From Hyperoodon ampullatus (Eukaryota > Chordata > Mammalia > Artiodactyla > Ziphiidae): a stretch of DNA of 64,000 nucleotides. Each line of letters starts with the position of its first letter. The first letter of the stretch is position 1. Location: NCBI GenBank assembly GCA_949752795.1, contig OX457056.1, positions 203,547,654-203,611,653 on the forward strand, given 5' to 3'. Below the pieces are notes generated by a model, which saw nothing but the letters and a program-made list of their open reading frames with translations, was not told the DNA's origin and searched no databases. Shown here one piece after another: positions 12,901 through 25,600 of this stretch. The position numbers were made by a program, and so were the translations under genes.

Positions 12901-15900
12901 ACCACAGGGATGAGCCTTCCCCTTAGGTCCCCTCTGGTAATCTGGAGGTGAGTTAATAAGGGCAGGAACGAAACAGTGATTCCCAGACTTCAGTGTGAAT
13001 CAGAATCCCCTGGAGGGCTTGGTCCAACACAGCCTGCTCCCCGCGCCCCACAAGTGTCTGATTCAGTAGGTCTGGGCTGGTGCCTAAGAATTTGCCTCTC
13101 TAACTAGTTCCTGGTGATGCTAATGCTGCTGATCTGCACACTTAGAGAATCACTGTGGTAGAGAGGGTGTAGAGTGGAGAACGGAGATGGGAGAGATGGA
13201 CAGCTCATCTGCCATTTCTGGAACATTCCTTGACCAAGTGCCACTAGCTCCTTTGCAGGAAGCCAGCTTTGGTGTCTGCAGTAGAGAGTGGCCAGGATCC
13301 CAAGAGCTTCTCAGAAATCCATCCTGGAATGCTGCTCACTGGTTTTGTGAAGAACATCAAGGACTACGGTGTGTTCGTCCAGTTCCCGTCAGGCCTTAGT
13401 GGACTGGCTCCCAAAGCTGTAAGTTCACCTCCCTGCACAAGGGTCTTTGAGGGGAGACAGCAGGGACATGGAACCTGAGGGTTGGTGGGAAAGAATCGAT
13501 TCTCTTGAAAGGTTTTCAGGGGCATGACACAGAGGCACCTGGCTGAGCGGGAGTGGAGCTGAGACTCAGTCTGCAGTCCTCTTGCCCAGCCTGTGTCCTG
13601 GAGGAAGGGGCACCTTTTCTACTTCATGCTACAGCATTGGGTAGGTCATGGGATAGCAGACTTTTCAGACTGGAAAAGATCCTAGCGATCCCGTAGTTGA
13701 ACCCCCTCTCAGGCCTGCCGCATAAACTGACACCCAGAGCGGGGAGGAGTCTTACCAAAGCCCGTGTAAGATGGTGGTGAGCAAAGGGCTCATCGCTCAT
13801 TCCTGCCACAGATAATTTATAAGTGTTTCATCCTTTCCGTAGGTGTGTTCCCCTGATGTTTCGCCTGGGCAGGTCTCATTTGCATCCCCTGCCAGAACAA
13901 TTTTTAAAATGGGAGAGTGGGGAGAGCCCCAGAAACATGCACAGTGAGGGGCAGAGAGTTGCTCTGGGGCCTTCTCAGCTGGGTTGGCAGCCAGGGCGCC
14001 TCCTGTGTTTTTACGAAAGGGGAGGTGAGCTGTGCTCAGAGGGCTGGGGGGACCTTCCTGGGGTCCACCTCCTGCCTCACACACTTCTTTCTGGGTGTTT
14101 CAAGTGGGTTGTCTTAATAAAGACTTCCTTTCCTTTCTTCATTTTGCGCCCGCTCTTCCCCTTTAGATCATGAGTGACAAGTTTGTGACCTCCACAAGTG
14201 ACCACTTTGTCGAGGGGCAGACGGTGGTTGCTAAGGTGACCAACGTGGACGAGGAGAAGCAGCGGATGCTGCTGTCGCTGCGGCTGTCGGACTGCAGTCT
14301 GGGGGACCTGGCCACCACCAGCCTCCTCCTCCTGAGCCAGTGCCTGGAGGAGCGGCAGGGCGTCCGTAGCCTCATGAGCAACCGAGGTGGGGGCAGGAGG
14401 GCGGAGGATGAGGGCCAGGGCTGGGGCGTGTGTGTCTTCAGTCTATTCCAATGAGTTGTTGGTCTTCCCCGACGTTAAAAAAAAAAATGGGTACACTTTT
14501 GTTAATGGGAGTAGGATCTCCATAAAGTGCACAAATCTATTAGAGTACAGCTCAGTAAACATTTATAAAGTGAACATCCCTGTTTAACTGTCATCCAGAT
14601 TCAGGTAAAAGATCATTACTTGGTATCCCAGAAGTTCCCCTGGGGCTCCCTCCCAGTCCAGAATCAAAATTTCCCTGAGTTCTGTGAGCTCAGGTTTGCA
14701 TTTGTTGTGAATCCATTCACTTCTTCACTTTTTGTTCCTTTATTCATCAGATGTGTAGTGGATGATAAAATGGAACAGGGGCCTGCTGGAAGACTTTGTG
14801 GGGGGTTATTAATCTGACCCTACTAAGCTTTGAACCACTGTGTAGATTTGTTGGAACCCTGATGGGATTTGGGAATAAGAACCTTGAGAGAGTAGATTCC
14901 AAACAGAAAGAATGAAAATTCTGAAATCAAAGGAAAGCATGTGTTTCTGGCATTCGTTGGCTATTCCACGAATTATGGCCATGTGGGATGAGCAAGGGGC
15001 ATAGGTCTCTGCCTGTACTGGGAATTTTCATGGATATCAGACATTTTTACCAAGAGCGATTTTGCCTTCGTAGTGGTTCCAATGCTCCATGTTGGAAATG
15101 TCCTCCATGTGTCACCGTATTTCCAGAGGAAAAGAATGGTGAATGTCATTTCATCTTGTTAATCCCTATTTCCTTTGGGTCTCTGGCAGACTCTGTGTTG
15201 ATCCAGACGCTGGCTGAGATGACCCCAGGGATGGTCCTTGATCTAGAGGTGCAGGAGGTGTTGGGAGATGGCTCTGTACTGTTCAGTGAGGGCCCAGTGC
15301 CCGGCCTGGTCCTAAGAGCCAGCAAGTATCATCGGGCAGGTGAGTGCATCTCTCTCGCCCATCATGGTTTGTAGAGGAAACCACTTGCCCGTTGCTTCCT
15401 CTTCTGGGTACAGAATTTCCAAATACATAGATGAGCTGATCCAGCAGAAATTTTTGGCATGCTTATCTTGTGTAAATGCAAATCAAGACAGCAGCATACT
15501 AAAGAAGGTTTAGGTATGAATCTCTTTATTGTTGTATTTGGGTAAATCTAGATTTTTATATACCAGGTTGCATAAATCGACACAACCTGAATGTGAATTA
15601 TGGGAGCTAGACCCTTGGCTTCCCTAGCGCATATAAACCTAGGACATAGGTCCACTTTTCCTTTTTGTGCCTGTGGGCTGCAGGGCTGTTGGAGAGATGC
15701 TGTCTCCCTTCGCCCCTGCTCCAGGAGGGTGATCACATTGTGTTTGGTTCTGCACTGCAGGGCAGGAGGTGGAATCTGGGCAGAAAAAGAAGGTTGTGAT
15801 CTTAAACGTTGATATGTTGAAGTTGGAAGTACATGTTTCCCTCTGCCACGATTTGGTGAATAGAAAAGCTAAAAAGGTAAGCTTGCTGATTGAGGACTTC

Positions 15901-18900
15901 CATTCCCATGGTTTCAAAGGTGTTACACACCCCTTCAACCCCACATGGTTCACAGATACCTGTAGACAGGGTGGCCGTGTGCCTGGATTTGTCTGGGTCA
16001 TTGCCAGGTGTACCTCTCACCCTGGTGTGCTTGTTTTTTGGCCGAGCCATGCGGCTTGCAGGATCTTAGTTCCCCAACCAAGGATTGAACCCGGGCCCTG
16101 GCAGTGACAGCACCGAGTCCTAACCACTGGGCCTCCAGGGAATTCTTCCCTGGTGTGCTTGTTAGTTGCAGTGACTTTCACTGTGGTTCGGGCTGTAAAT
16201 CACGTGGTCACCCTGATTAGGGCCAAGCAGGTACTTGGATGAGCGAAGCAGGCCAGGTGTCTTGGGGGGTGGTGAGAGTAGGACTCGACAGTAGGACTGA
16301 CAGGCTGTGGAGTGCACGCACTGCCACAGAGGAGCAGAGACTACTCGGTTCCATCTCACTGTTGCCACATGAGAACATCTGGGTCTAGTGTTGGGAAGTC
16401 TTTGAATTTTAAGAGAAGGCAGAATGTGCATTTTTTATTTGAAATAAATGTAGGAAATGTTGAAACTATTTTTCTTTTTAAACATCACGTGAACCAAACA
16501 AAACATGTCTGTGGGTAGTTCTGACCTCCAGGCTGCTCATCTAACACCCTCTTCTGTCCACTTTTGTGTGGGCAAAGAATGGGTTCAAGAGAAGTCTTAA
16601 AATGAGTGGTATTTTTCTCCGGATGACACGTATTTTTCGTCATTGTCTAAAGTACTTATTAATCCCCTAATCACATAGGGTATGTTACAGAGAATTATAT
16701 AGATGTAATCCTTAACCTCCAGTTGCTTATAATCTTAAGACTTTGAGAGACAAAGAGAAATAGAAAACAGTATTAACCCCTCACTAAGCTTTCTAGCAGG
16801 TCCCTGTCCCATTCTGTCATCCGAGAGAAGCTAGTGCATGTAAGGGCATGAGCACAAGTTGGATGTTGGAGAAAGACAGGCTACATGCCTTGCACACAAT
16901 AAGCTCTCAGTAATGACTGTCTTTGTTGAGTGAGTGAATAAATTGGGTGGAGAGCTGCAGGACTAAGAGAGGAGGAACCACAGTATCTTAAAGCTGGAGA
17001 ACCATTAGAGGTCACCTGGCTGTGCATCAGAGTCACCTTTAAAGTTCTGCTTTCACTAGTTCCAGGATAGGATCTCGGAATCTGAATTCAAAACAGAGGC
17101 TAACTCCAGGTGATCCTGATGTGGCGCCTTGAGTGTGGTGTCATCGCTTCAGTGTACAGGAGGGGAAATCTTTGTCCAGGGAGTGGAGGCTAGTTTGTTA
17201 CAGCTCAGATTAGCCTTGAGCCCCTGGACTCAGAGGACTTTCCCAGACCCACTCTGCGCAGTGGGTGAGGAACAAGTCCTTGTGCTCTGTAAGAAGCAGG
17301 GATGGTGGGTTTTCTGTTTTCCAGCTGAAGAAAGGCAGTGAGCACCAGGCGATTGTGCAGCACTTGGAGGAGCCCTTTGCCCTTGCCTCCTTGGTAGAGA
17401 CTGGCCAGCTAGCAGCTTTCTCCCTGACCTCTCACCTCAACGACACCTTCCGCTTTGATTCAGAGAAGTTGCAGGTGGGACAGGGTGTCTCCCTAACCCT
17501 CCAGACCACAGAACCAGGAGTGACGGGTCTTCTTTTGGCCGTTGAGGGGCCAGCTGCTAAGAGGACCATGAGACAGACCCGGAAGGACTCTGAGACGGTC
17601 GACGAGGATGAGGAAGTAGATCCAGCTCTGGTTTTAGGGACTGTAAGGAAGCACACCCTGTCCATTGGGGACGTGGTCACAGGGACCGTCAAGTCCATTA
17701 AGCCCACCCATGTGGTTGTGACCCTGGAAGATGGCATCGTTGGCTGCATCCATGCCTCCCACATTCTAGATGATGTTCCAGTGGGCACATCTCCTACTGC
17801 CAAGCTGAAAGTTGGGAAGAAGGTCACTGCCCGAGTGATTGGCGGGAGAGACATGAAGACATTCAAGTATGGAGGCTTTGGGGGAGGGACTGGCTTGGAG
17901 GGGAGATGGTGGTAATCGTGGGAGAAGGCATGGGAACTGAGGCAGTTTCCAAAAAGTTGTGCATACGTTAGATTTTCTTTTAGTTAACCAAAATATTCAC
18001 CAAATAATCCTTTTGTATGTCTTTATTTTTTAATGGTGTATAATGTAGTGGATAAGAGCGTTGATTTAGAGTCAGATCTGGGGCGAGTTCCAGATTTGCC
18101 ACTTAAAATTATGCGACCAGGAGTTAAGTAGTTACTCAGCCCTCTGAGTTTTATTTTTCCTAATTTGTAAAGTGAGAGTAATGGTAGTGACCACCTTGCA
18201 GGGCCATTGCAAAGATTGGAAGAGAGAACACCTAGCACTGAGTGTGCCTGGTGGGTTGTCTGACACATAGTTATTGCTCCATATATGTCAGCAGTTACTG
18301 TAATCCATCCTCCACAGCATACCTTAATTATACTCATTTACTTTCAATCTAGTTACATTATGTTATTTCAGCAGAAGTCCTTGCTATAAGAAAACCAAAA
18401 AGAGAATTCAAAGTCTAGCCAATGATTTGCATATTAATTTCAGTAACCGTGGGATCTTCAGTAAGTCATTTGTTCTCTCTAGACCTCAATTTCCTTATTT
18501 TTAGAATGAAAGAGTTGGAAAATTCTTTTCAGGGTTTAATATGACAACCCTAAAAGATCAGATGAGCCAGTTCCTTAACATTTACTCAAACGATGAGAAT
18601 GGAAGCCCTCAGGCCTGGTATTACCAGTGGGCGGTGTGGCAGTGGAGTGGGCGGTTTTTTAAGCTCGGTTTGGTGGGCAGTTAGAAATTCTGGTCTCCCG
18701 ATTATGGTGTTACAGAGAATAAGAGAAATGATTTGACATTATTTGTTTCTCCAGGTTTCTCCCAATAAGTCATCCCAGATTTATTCGAACCATCCCGGAG
18801 CTGAGTGTTCGGCCAAGGTGAGGGGAACTCCAGTGGTCTCATGGAAGGAGCGCTGGGCTTGGAGTCAGGAGCCTGAGTTCTAGGCTTGATTCAGCCAGGG

Positions 18901-21900
18901 TTGTGACTTACTTTGCCTCTCTCTGTCCAGGTTGTCTTTGTTTTCTCCAGGAGGGATATTTGTCTGGTTCTCATACAGCTGGCTAGAGGGATTATATGAG
19001 AATTAATGTGAAAGCTGTATTCAGGGTTTAAGTATCAATTTAAAGGCTGATTGCAGTTCTGTTTGTTGGCATGTAACAAAAAGAAACATTTTTGCTCTCA
19101 ACCTAATTTTCTAGAACTCAGTAATTCCCTAAATAAACACCACGTAGCCAAGAATGCCTGTTCTTTGATAATAGACTACTGCTTGGTGACTGAAATCTTA
19201 GGTCACGTTCTGGTGGATTCTGCAGAGGGATGTTCCACGAGGGATTCTAGGTGGACTGGTGGAACTAGTAGTTCCGTGAAGTGGTGGATCCAGTTTGTCT
19301 GGGGTCATTCTTTCAGAGGATCTTAAGCATGTTGATCTATGGGCCTATCTGCTTCTGCTTCCCCCATTTAAAAAAACCCAGCCTCTAGGAACTGATAGGC
19401 CATCAGTGAATGAAGCTAGATACATATGACTGTGCCAGTGCCTCTGCAGGGTCAGGCCCAGATCCATACAGGCTGTAAGTCTTATGTGCCTAGGATGTCA
19501 TGGAAAGACCTCTTAAGCAGCTTTCCGAGGATAAGGTTTGGTTAGCATCCTGAAGGGATCAGAATAGAAGTGGAATAGTTCTGAGAAGGCTTGTGTCTGA
19601 GGTAGGGAAATATTCCTGGAACCTTGAAGTACCAGATGGTAACAATGTTTACTTTGAAGGATGTGAAAGTAAGCCCTTTAGTTCCAGAATGATGAGATTT
19701 GGTGGATGCACACGTTCCTATTTGCTTAATCTGTGGTTTCCTTAGTTTTGTAGATTTGATTGTGTCCCTTTGTCGTGAAAACAGAGACCTCCTCATATTC
19801 GTTGTTTTAGTCTGCGGTGTCTTCACCTCTGAGGCTGGACGTCTTGTTTAATTAAGGGTTAAGGTCAAGTAGTTTACCCAGGCTAAGGGTAGGTATGTTA
19901 AATCAATGAATACTGCAAGGGGCGAGTCAGTGAGCATTGTGGGAAGACTTACTAACATCCTGAATGGTTCTTGACCCTCAGAGTCTGGAGCCTCTCATGA
20001 ACTATCACTGCTGTGCTGGTCCACTCTCCTGTCTGTGGAGACTGGTGTGAGCCATAGCGGTGGTCCTTGGTAGTGGCAGTGCGGGCCAAGCCAGGAAATG
20101 AGTTCATTCCATAGAGGAGATGGAGGATGGAGAGTTATAACGACAGATAGACAGATGGACAGGTAACAAACTCTAGCACATCTTCCACCTCCTCCACGCA
20201 CCTATGTTGTATTGTTAATTATTTTATGTTAATCAAGGCCCCCGAGAAACTTAGTATAAACATAATGCTATTGTTGCTATATTTCTCAAATGCTTTATGT
20301 TTTAAAATACATGTTTTGAAGTCAGGAGGAAAAACATGTATTTAATTGACGGCGTTGACTTACTTACGAAATGCCATCATATTTTCATTCCCACTTGTAT
20401 ATGGAGCTCTTGTGCACAAAGAGAATGTCATGTGTCTTCGAGTTGAGTTCAGGGTTGGTGAGGGACACTCTAGCTAGATAAAACGGTACCTGCTCGTTTA
20501 CCCATTTGGAGGCGGGGAAGTTAAGACAGCGGAGCAGTTCAGAAGTCATTACATGTATCTCTGGAGTTCCTGCTAGTCACTGAGTTTTCTCTTGCCGTTA
20601 ATGTAGTTGCACCCACCTTTTTTTTTTTTTTTAAGAGAGTCAGTTTAAAATCATTTTGGGAAAAGAAAAAAGATAACACATACTTGTTATGTGTGTTTGT
20701 GTTTTATATATTTTTTAAACTTAAGCAGACATCTATTTTCTCACAATTCTGGAGGCTTTCAGTCTGAGATGAAGGTATCAGCAGGGTTTGTTCTTCTGAG
20801 GCCTGTCTCCTTAGCTTGCAGGTGGCCATCTTCTCCAGTGTCTTCTCTTTGTATTTATCTATGTTCTAATCTCCTCTTTTTTCAAATTTTTTTTATTGTG
20901 GTAAAAACATAACATAAAAAAAGAAAAAATGTCATGAAGAACCTAGGGGTAAGACAGGAATAAAGTCACACACCTACTAGAGAAAGGACTTGAGGATATG
21001 GGGAGGGGGAAGGGTAAGCTGTGACAAAGCGAGAGAGAGGCGTGGACATATATACACTACCCAACGTAAGGCAGATAGCTAGTGGGAAGCAGCCGAATAG
21101 CACAGGGAGATCAGTTCGGTGCTTTGTGACCGCCTGGAGGGGTGGGATAGGGAGGGTGGGAGGGAGGGAGACGCAAGAGGGAAGAGATGTGGGAACATAT
21201 GTATATGTATAACTGATTCACTTTGTTATAAAGCAGAAACTAACACACCATTGTAAAGCAATTATATTCCAATAAAGATGTAAAAAAAATAATAACATAA
21301 ATAACATAAATTTGCCCTCTTAACACTTTTTAGGTATACATTATGGTATTGTTCTATATGCATATTTTTATATAACAGATCTCTAAACTTTTTCATCTTG
21401 CATGACTGAAACTCTATAGCCATTCATTTCCCCCTGACTCCCCAGCCTCTCGCAACCATCATTCTACTTTCTGTTTCTTTGAGTTTGATTACTTCGATAC
21501 CTCATATAAGTGGAGTCCTGCACAGTCCTTCTGTGACTGGCTTATTTCACTCAGCACAACATCCTCAGGGTTCATCCGTGTGGTAACATACAGCAAGATT
21601 TCCTTCTTTTTTAAGCTGAGTAATATTCCATTGTGTGTATATATGTTGTCTTTATCCATTCATCCATCAGTGGACATTTAGGTTGTTTCCACACCTTGGC
21701 TATTATGAATAGTGCTGCAATGAACATGGATATACAGATATCTCTTTGAGATCTTGTTTTTAATTCTTTTAGATACATACCCAGAAGTAAGAGTGCTGTA
21801 TCATATGGTAGTTTTTTGAGGAACTTCCATACTGTTCTTCATAGTGGCTGCACCATTTTACAGTCCTACCAGCAGTGTGCAGGGATGGATTCCCTTTTCC

Positions 21901-22576
21901 CACATCCTAGCCAATGCTTGTTATTTTCTGTTTGATAATGGCCATCCTTACAGATGTGAGGTTAATATCTCGCTGTGGTTTTGATTTATATTTCCCTGTT
22001 AGTGATGTTGAGGACCTTTTCCTATGCTTCCTGGATGTTTGTATTATCTTCTTTGGAGAAATGTCTGTTCCAGTTCTGTTTTTCAGTCAGGTTATTTGTT
22101 TTTTTTATTATTGAGTTGTAGCTTAATTTTTTCTAAGGATACTGGTAGTGTTGGATTAAGTCCCACCCTAACGACCTCATTTTAACTTAATTGCCTCTTT
22201 AAATTCCCTGTCTCCAAACACAGTCACATTCTGAGGTATTGGAAGTTGGTGCTTCAACATAAGAATTTGGGGGGCTGGGTGAGACAATTCAGCTCATAAC
22301 AGAGGCACTCCCATATCAGCTATTGAGGAATAAATTTTTTTATCATAACTATACATATATATATAATATATATATGTATAAAGGCATTATAGATAATGAA
22401 TGTAAATTATCTATTAGTTATCTGTTAGAGTGCCAGGCACATGGATGTTCTGTGTGTGTTTTAAGAAATGACATTTTACAGATGTTCCCTTCTCAGGCTT
22501 CTCCCTTCACCCCCAGAGGATGAATTCTCCATTATTTGACATATATCCAGCTCTTGCTTTTATACTTTCGTTATAT

Positions 22577-22615
<39 letters not shown>

Positions 22616-25600
22616 CAAAAATTATTTTGTATGGTTTTCAAATTTTACATAAATTGCATGCTGTGCTTAATATTCTGCAGCTTGTTTTCTTCACTCAAAA
22701 TTTTGTTTTTGCGATCTCTCCATTTCGGGGCCTAGAGTTAAAACAGTAACCCATCCTGTGCCTGTGCCAAACTGTATATATTTTCAAGTTGATGGAGGAC
22801 GTTTACGGTTGTTTCCACAATGCCACAGTGAACATCCTTGAACTCGTTCCATTGTGCGCCTGTGCAGGGATTTCTCTAGGGTGGAATTGCTGGGTGTGTT
22901 TCAGCTTTACTAGTGTATGAGTTTCCTGTGTTCCTATATTCACCAGTACTTGCTATTATATGTTACAGTTTTACCAGTATTACTTGTACCATTTTACTGA
23001 TGAGTTCTGTTTTGTTTTAGAAATTTGAATTGGTAAGCTGGGCTGGTTGGAATGGTGGGAATTCTGTGCTTCCTTTGAAGTGATTTGTGGACTGATAACT
23101 TTCAGACCACATCTCCTTGTGGCTTTTCTGAGAAGAAAAAGAGAATCAAGAAAGTGATAATGCGAAGGTAGCATAGGGGACACAGCACTGGATTTTTGAA
23201 TCAGGAACTCTGACTTCAACTCCTGGGTCTGTAGCATAAAATGAGTTTAGTAATATCTGTCCTACTTGATTCACACATGAGAGTGTTGTCACATTCAGTG
23301 AGAGATTATTTGTGAAAGCAGTTCTGCAAACTGTAAAGCAGTAGCTAAAGCATTGAAAGAAGTAAAATAGTTTTGTTTCCTATACTTATAAAGATTATTG
23401 TTGGCTACCTACTTTACAGCTTGTTCATACCTAGGTGAGTGAATTGGAAGGGATTAATTTTCACGCAGGTATTGTGAACATTCATTCCCCTTTAAGGAGA
23501 GAAATGGCGGGGGGCGGGGGTGCATGGTGGGTGTGTATGAGTTAGCGGAGTCCTGTAAAATCAATCCATGGCCACTCGAGGGAGATGGTTTCAAGCTAGA
23601 AGCTTATCCAGATGTTGGTTTCCTCTTTCCCTTGCCTTTCTGCAACCAGTGAGCTGGAGAAGGATGGCCACACTGCTCTCAACACTCATTCTGTTGGCCC
23701 CTTGGAGAAGATTAAACAGTACCAGGCTGGTCAGACTGTCACTTGCTTCTTGAAGAAGGTGAGTAGTGCACGCCCTGCAATGCGATGCTGTCCCTCTTAC
23801 AGAAGAAAACGGGGAGAAACTGACAATGACCATTTGCACTAGGCTTTGCTTCTGTGTTTGCTGCCATGCTGGTTTGTAGAAGACAGTAGAAGGCCTCTGC
23901 TCCTAGAAAACTTCTGGTCTAATCAAGGAGTTAAGTCTATGGCTTACAAAACAGCTAGCAAGCAACTCACAGTTCTACATATTTATAGATTAATTGTACA
24001 AGATGGAAAGAAAAATACATCATAGAGCAAGATTTTAAATACAGTTCTTTATTTTATCTTAAATAATGTAAAATTCAAATTTCAGTGTCCACAAATAAAG
24101 TTTTATCAGAAGACACACACACAAATATTTTAAATAAAAATAAGAATGTTTTATTTAAAATAAAATGTTGGATTTTAGATTCTTGCCTTTTATAAAGTTC
24201 GGTAACGGTGCAAAACCATATGTAATTGGGTGCCAGGTTATGTGTTCTAACCCCAAGTGGAACAGGAGTTGAGTAAAGGGAAGAGATCAGTGAGAACTAT
24301 ACCAGTTGGAATACATCAGAGAGAGGGTTGGTCTGAGCTTGACCCTGAGGGATAATTCCTCTTCATTGCTGCCAGATTCTTCCTCCATGAGCATGTATCT
24401 GAGTATGTCTGTGGTGCTTGATCCTTTTAGTTACCTGTTGTCTGTAGACATTCATAAACCCGAGATGCCTTAGAGTGGTGTTTAAGCCCTTCATAATCTG
24501 GCTTTATGAATCTGGTATACCAGTCATGCTGAAAACCTCCTCTATTTTTTTCCCTTCTTGCCTTTATTTCTGCACTGGGGGTACTGTCTATTCTTATTGC
24601 CTACAACCCTTCAAGGTCCAGCACAGATAACCCTCCCTTCTTACTAGTTCTCCTACAGGGTCCCGTAACATGCTGTGCTCTTCCTTGTTGCTTGCTCCTG
24701 CATACTCATTTGACTTACTCTCTGCAGACTGTAATCTCTTTGAAGGCAGGGCCTGGCTCTTACTTACCACTCTCATGCCATATACACAGTGGCTGCTTGA
24801 TACATGTTTTGTTGAGTTGACCTGAAAATCGGGGTGTGTATTTAGGACAGAGCACTGTGTCAATAGCAAAATCTAAATTGATTTAGAAAAAAGATGTTAG
24901 TCCCTGAAGATGGTTAACAGTCACTGGGCACAACTGAGTTTGGGGGAGGCGACAGAGGTCAGTGGGACTGGTCCTACTGCTTGAGGATATCTCTGAGGTC
25001 TTTTTTGCCTCTTAATCAGCTGAGGCACCAGAAGAGATGCATGTTCTGCTGGGCTGGGAAAGGCTCTGAGCTAGACTCTGAGTGAAGCCTGCGAGAAGTG
25101 GAGGTTGGACAGGGGCATTGGGACGTAGGGGTGCGTTCCTGTTCCTTGGGAAAATGTAGGCTTTGGGCCCTTTGAGCCCTGTGATTTTAGGAGAGTCTGT
25201 TTTAGTGAAGGGAAGAGAAGAGACGCTTGTATCTGCCCATTCCATTTCTCCTCCTGTTTTTTTTTTTTTCCCCAGTACAACGTGGTTAAGAAATGGCTTG
25301 AGGTGGACATCGCTCCAGACATCCGGGGGAGAATTCCCTTACTGCTCACTTCTCTTAGCTTCAAGGTCAGTGTGCCTGAGATCCCTGGAGAGGAAACCCC
25401 AGCTCCCTGAGCTCAACTTAGTGTCTGGTGTGTGCTCGCAGTGGGTACAGGGAACTGTACCGTGGGAGATACTTACCGTGCAGACTTAAATGCTGTGGTT
25501 TTGGATAAATGATAGGTCTTTCCTCAAACATCAGAAGAATTTTCTTGCCCTTCCAGGTTCTGAAACATCCAGATAAGAAGTTCCGGATTGGCCAGGCCCT

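Larger units (their letters stand above)
18818..23649 (+). other. PDCD11: PDCD11 4.8 kb intron
   Basis: The longest intron here. 18820-20700 and 22990-23640 show no recognised feature beyond short simple repeats. The middle is the nested repeat block. Confidence 0.7.

Noticed and set aside
12276..13399. Apparent frame-breaking loss of 11 bases at the end of PDCD11 window exon 10
   Set aside because: With ordinary U2 splice sites the exons do not join in frame. The donor GTATCCTTT and branch site TTCCTTGAC show a U12 intron whose acceptor is 11 bases upstream of the obvious one; this supplies exactly the missing codons, so the gene is intact.
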